This document shows, piece by piece, positions 60,548 through 64,000 of a stretch of 64,000 nt of DNA. The number at the start of each line of letters is the position of its first letter. The first letter of the stretch is position 1. The notes beneath the pieces were generated by a model, which made no database searches, was not told where the DNA came from, and saw nothing but the letters and a program-made list of their open reading frames with translations. The DNA lies in contig JARVKI010000070.1 of the NCBI GenBank assembly GCA_036674765.1, positions 1-64,000 of the forward strand, in the 5' to 3' direction. A program made the translations under genes and the position numbers. This stretch comes from Seiridium cupressi. Taxonomy: Eukaryota > Ascomycota > Sordariomycetes > Amphisphaeriales > Sporocadaceae.

Positions 60548-61258
60548 GGTCGGAGCTGTGTGAGATGGTCGTGCAAGAGAATCCTGTCAAGCGTCATGGA
60601 ATAACTCAATCAACACCGTCAAGCGCGATCCTCGGTGTTGAGCAAGTGATACCGGTAGAAGCCAAAGAGGCGCGGGGATATGATGCAGGAAAAATCTCAA
60701 TCGAAATGTTCAAAGGTCAATGAAAGTGTAACGATGCGGTATGTGAGAAGGCGGGCTGAGCTGCCGAGATATTTCGGGTCCCGAAAATATCAGATGTGTC
60801 CAAGCCCGAGTGACCTTCCTCTTGCGATGCGGGCCAATTACAGGTGGCCAGACGCCTTCTGTCTCGGACTTCACCAACGCAGTCACGGCGTCCGTTTTGC
60901 TGACCATGTTGGTCGCTTCGGGCCTGGCTAGTCGAGGATTGCAGAGATCATGTTGTCGCTCTGGCTCTCTATAAGCCTCATGCTTGTGACGTGAAGCGCC
61001 GAATTGAGGTTGGGATTACGACCTTACATGGTAGAGTAGAAGGATACCTAAAGTCTTGGCGCGCGGAGATATTTCTATGGCGACGCACTCCACTAATGAG
61101 CCCTAATGTATATTGTAGCCCAAACATGGACCTGGGGCGATTCTTACACCGTCAGAACAATGGTGGAATCCAGAGCCTCACTCACTCTTCAAAAGGCTCA
61201 GTTTGATAGTTCTACTCGGCTCCAATGACAGACAAATTATCACGAGGATCTCGTAGTT
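60548..61258. other. Intergenic, promoter of the hydrolase
   Basis: 711 bases; no gene supported. Confidence 0.4.
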
Positions 61259-62626
61259 CTATCGCTCGCAATTGATTCTTGTCCACCCATCGACCTCGGT
61301 TTCCTTCAGGTCAAGCATCTTGTGTCCAGCACCCCACCTGTTCAGCGTGTCGTGGCCCCAGAATTCCTTGGCAGTCTCCGGCCTCCATTGCCATGACTTC
61401 GCAAACCTGGAATCGAGCTTGTTCTCTACACAGTCGGAAATGAAGCGGCCAATCGACGGAATATGCATGAATCCATGGCCCGAGTCGCCCGAAGCAACTA
61501 CCAGCGATGGGTATGACGGATGATACGTAATGAGGAAGGCTCTGTTGGGCGTGTCAACGCACCAGCAGACGCGCGCATGAACGAGTGGGCGATCGGCCAG
61601 ATGTGGCATGCAATCCCGCAAAAAGTCCTTCATCCTTTTCTCGGCTGCGACTGGGATCTCGTGCTTCGCTATAGGGACCGACATGGGCAGCGACGAGTCC
61701 GGCTGGTCAATCCAGTTGCAATAACCCGGATGTTCGTCGCACATCTTCAGCTCATGGTTATCCTCATCTGGCTCCATGAAGAACCCTTTCTCGATATTGA
61801 ACAAAACTGGAAGGTTCCTGTACAGCTTTGCTTCCTCCTTGGTCATCTTGATATGACCGATTGTCCAGGCCGTCGAGCGCAATTGGTTTTCAAAATCAAG
61901 AAGCTGAGGTGCAGTGGCCCCGGCAGCGAGTATGGTGCGGTCTGCAAGATGCTCGTGGCCGTCGGCTGTCCTGGCACCGTGAACATCCTTTTCGGCATAG
62001 ATCAGCGAGACAACTTGGCCTTTAGGTGAACCGGCAATGAAAGTGACTCCTAACTTCTTAGCTTCACTGTAGGCAGAAACCAGAGCTTTACGGGCATGGA
62101 CCCAGCCAGCACCGCTAGATTTGAAGTAGCCTTGCCAATTGGGAAACCCACCTGTCAGGACACCAGCGGGCATTGTCGACTGGAAGTCCTCCGCTGTGTC
62201 CAGTTTCTTGAAGGACGATTCATGATGCCGAATTTCACGATCCTTCAGATGCTGCAGGACCTCGGGAGATGAAGCTGCAACGATATAACCTGTATCATGA
62301 TAGTAGGGGGAGAAGACAGGGTCGTTCTTCCAGCCTTCAGCAGCTGTTGCGAGTAAAACTTGGGCAACAGCCGCCTCATCATCTCCATCACTGAAAGACC
62401 ATTCTTTCCCGATTAGCTTGACTTTGACGGATCCCCCAAGCTACGTACCTTGCTCGACCATTTTGTTTACATCGTTCCCCGCCGAGATGGGGGAAGGGAC
62501 CGGGTGAGCATCAAACACTGTCACCTTGCTATATCCACGGCGTGCGAGATGCAGCGCTGTAGAGCAGCCCCAATTTCCTCCACCCACAATCAGAATGGAA
62601 GAGTCTTTCAAGAGCTTGGTGGTCAT
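61259..62626 (-). CDS. FAD-dependent amine oxidase, fructosyl-amine-oxidase-like
   Basis: Two exons (62626-62445, 62390-61259), intron 54 bases, 437 residues, the normal amadoriase size. The N-terminal FAD site ILIVGGGNWGCSTALHLARR (11-30) is followed by an acidic strand end (VFDAH). The C-terminal part has RVCWCVDTPNR, LVVASGDSGHGFMHIPSIG and WRPETAKEFWG, as in the DAO family; the CWC cysteine region is where covalent FAD attaches in amadoriases. Such enzymes oxidise fructosyl amino acids, saccharopine or sarcosine with H2O2 release. A GTACGT donor four bases earlier is possible with another acceptor; I chose the one giving VEQGT. Divergent from the Zn2Cys6 gene. Confidence 0.9.
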
Positions 62627-63199
62627 TGTGAATCTTTCCCGTTCTCTTGACGAGGTAAATATTCTTATTGAGTGACTTGACTGAAGCGTGGTCACTCAGC
62701 CAACTTACACACAACAAAAACGTGCCACGCTGTGGTGATCATCAATGAGCGCAACAAGTTGTTGAAAGGACAAAGGAATCAGTCTCAGATCGGATTCGAA
62801 ACTCGAAACCGATCTTTCCTTTTCGATGGATGTCAGCGCCTAAATTGGGACCATGGTTTATTTCGCCTGTCGGCCATAACATGACCCCTCACCAACAGTG
62901 AACACCTATAGGCATGGCACCACCAATATCTAAGGAGATCGATCCATTTGGCCAACCACGGGCCAATGCCGCACGAATCGTGAGAAGGTCCAGCCGAACG
63001 ACGCTATAAATTGTGGGCCTGTATCATTCCATATAGGTCATAGGGCCCCGGATCATCTCCCCCGCCCTTATCTGGAGTGGGCCAATTCTACGAGCTCCTA
63101 GCTTCGAGTCTATCAAGCGGAACACGGCACTTCACCACAGTCCCATACTCTGTGGTTCCGAACAATCTGCATCTCACCTGAAAGCGCAGCTCTCGAGCA
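62627..63199. promoter_or_regulatory. Divergent promoter, flavoenzyme / Zn2Cys6 regulator
   Basis: 573 bases between head-to-head starts. A shared control region would suit a pathway-specific regulator. I identified no defined CGG-triplet palindrome. Confidence 0.4.
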
Positions 63200-64000
63200 A
63201 TGCCAGGCCGGAAGCGTGCCGATCGGGCTGCACCGATCCACCGGCGAGCCAGGACTGGATGCAAGTCTTGTCGGACAAGGAAGGTCAAATGTGATGAGAC
63301 CAAGCCCATGTGTAGGAATTGTTCGTCTCGAGGCTTAGCATGCGACAGCGGTCTGCAGCTCAAGTGGCATGAAGAATTTGAAACGCGCGGCATAGCCTTT
63401 GGACGACAAGGGGTGTGGACCAAGGATTCGGCTCGTGGGCGACCTCCCAAGTCTCCATCACGGACCGTGTCTACTCCATCCCAATGGCTGTCGTTGCCGG
63501 AGATCGGGCCGCACCATTTCCTTCATACTACTTTATTGGACTACGGCCCCGGCAGCACGGGGCCGCCGTACTCGGACTTGGTCGTCGAGCCCGAAGTATG
63601 CACAATATCCGTATTAGCTCTGCAGCCTTCCTCGCCAGCTGCAGCACAAGGAAGTGTTATTTTGCGACAGCCATCGCCTGTTCTGCCGTCGATTGAATTT
63701 GACTCCAGTCTAGTGGAGTATTACCTTCGAAAACTTTGTCCATTGACGACCTCCTCGCGAACAACCCCGTCCCCATTCGCTAAGCTCATCTTGCCTCTAT
63801 TCACCACTCCAGGGCAGGATGATGTTCTGCAATCATTGATGGCCTTCTCAGCACGGCATCGTAGCATAGTTGATCCTCGATGGAGTCACACAGCGATGTC
63901 GTTAAAGGGATGCGTACTCTCTTCTTTGCAGAGACGACTCGCTACTTCGGACGCCGCGGGTCTCTCCGTAATGTTTCCGCAAGTTTTGGTTACGATGATG
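63200..64000 (+). CDS. Zn2Cys6 transcription factor, partial (runs off window)
   Basis: The frame is open from the ATG at 63200 to the window end, 267 codons, with no intron seen so far. The zinc cluster sits near the N-terminus: GCKSCRTRKVKCDE, then PMCRNCSSRGLAC, six Cys in order with basic residues around it. The linker contains an AT-hook-like GRPPKSP. A helical region follows (MAFSARHRSIVDPRWSHTAM) resembling the start of the Fungal_trans_2 activation domain. Such factors usually control neighbouring genes; the divergent flavoenzyme, the hydrolase and the importer are natural candidates. Confidence 0.9.
   Translation, partial: MPGRKRADRAAPIHRRARTGCKSCRTRKVKCDETKPMCRNCSSRGLACDSGLQLKWHEEFETRGIAFGRQGVWTKDSARGRPPKSPSRTVSTPSQWLSLPEIGPHHFLHTTLLDYGPGSTGPPYSDLVVEPEVCTISVLALQPSSPAAAQGSVILRQPSPVLPSIEFDSSLVEYYLRKLCPLTTSSRTTPSPFAKLILPLFTTPGQDDVLQSLMAFSARHRSIVDPRWSHTAMSLKGCVLSSLQRRLATSDAAGLSVMFPQVLVTMM

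Overview
This window is the left end of a filamentous ascomycete chromosome, most likely a Sordariomycete. It opens with CCCTAA telomere repeats. It also holds repeat DNA whose base changes fit repeat-induced point mutation (RIP), genes with many 44-75 base introns, HET-domain relics, a Zn2Cys6 regulator and yeast-type permeases. I do not assign a genus.

Layout. 1-99 is telomere. 99-13,600 is very AT-rich DNA with no intact gene. It contains a tandem repeat (about 5,690-6,440) and a 7.3-kb Ty3/Gypsy element (6518-13801) with two LTRs, a CGTTT target duplication and decayed gag, RT and RNase H relics on the minus strand. 13,802-15,562 is a repeat border: a second copy of the same LTR has cut a Tc1/mariner transposase relic short. 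From 16.7 to 27 kb lies thinly populated accessory DNA: an amino-acid permease, a small Cys-rich protein, a P-loop kinase, a short-chain dehydrogenase, a 258-bp solo LTR inside an AT-rich relic, and a HET/tannase pseudogene mosaic.

27.6-45.8 kb carries conserved core genes surprisingly close to a telomere: SLD2 (replication initiation), a RING protein, an AMSH-type deubiquitinase, prefoldin subunit 6, VPS4 and an RNase H-fold protein. Between them sit a broken KP4-like secreted-protein gene, a decayed HET gene and a secreted protein. AMSH and VPS4 both act in ESCRT/endosomal sorting. 47.5-51.2 kb has a 3-beta-HSD/ERG26-like enzyme and a DHA1-type MFS exporter. 51.2-57.2 kb appears empty of genes. 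57.2-64 kb holds a Dal5-type MFS importer, an FSH/LovG-type serine hydrolase, a fructosyl-amine-oxidase-like flavoenzyme and a Zn2Cys6 regulator that runs off the window. This could be a small catabolic or metabolic cluster, but no backbone synthase is visible.

Exon structures were derived by eye from reading frames, GT/AG sites, branch-like CTAAC motifs and family conservation. They are predictions without transcript evidence. No tRNA, rRNA or CRISPR was recognised.
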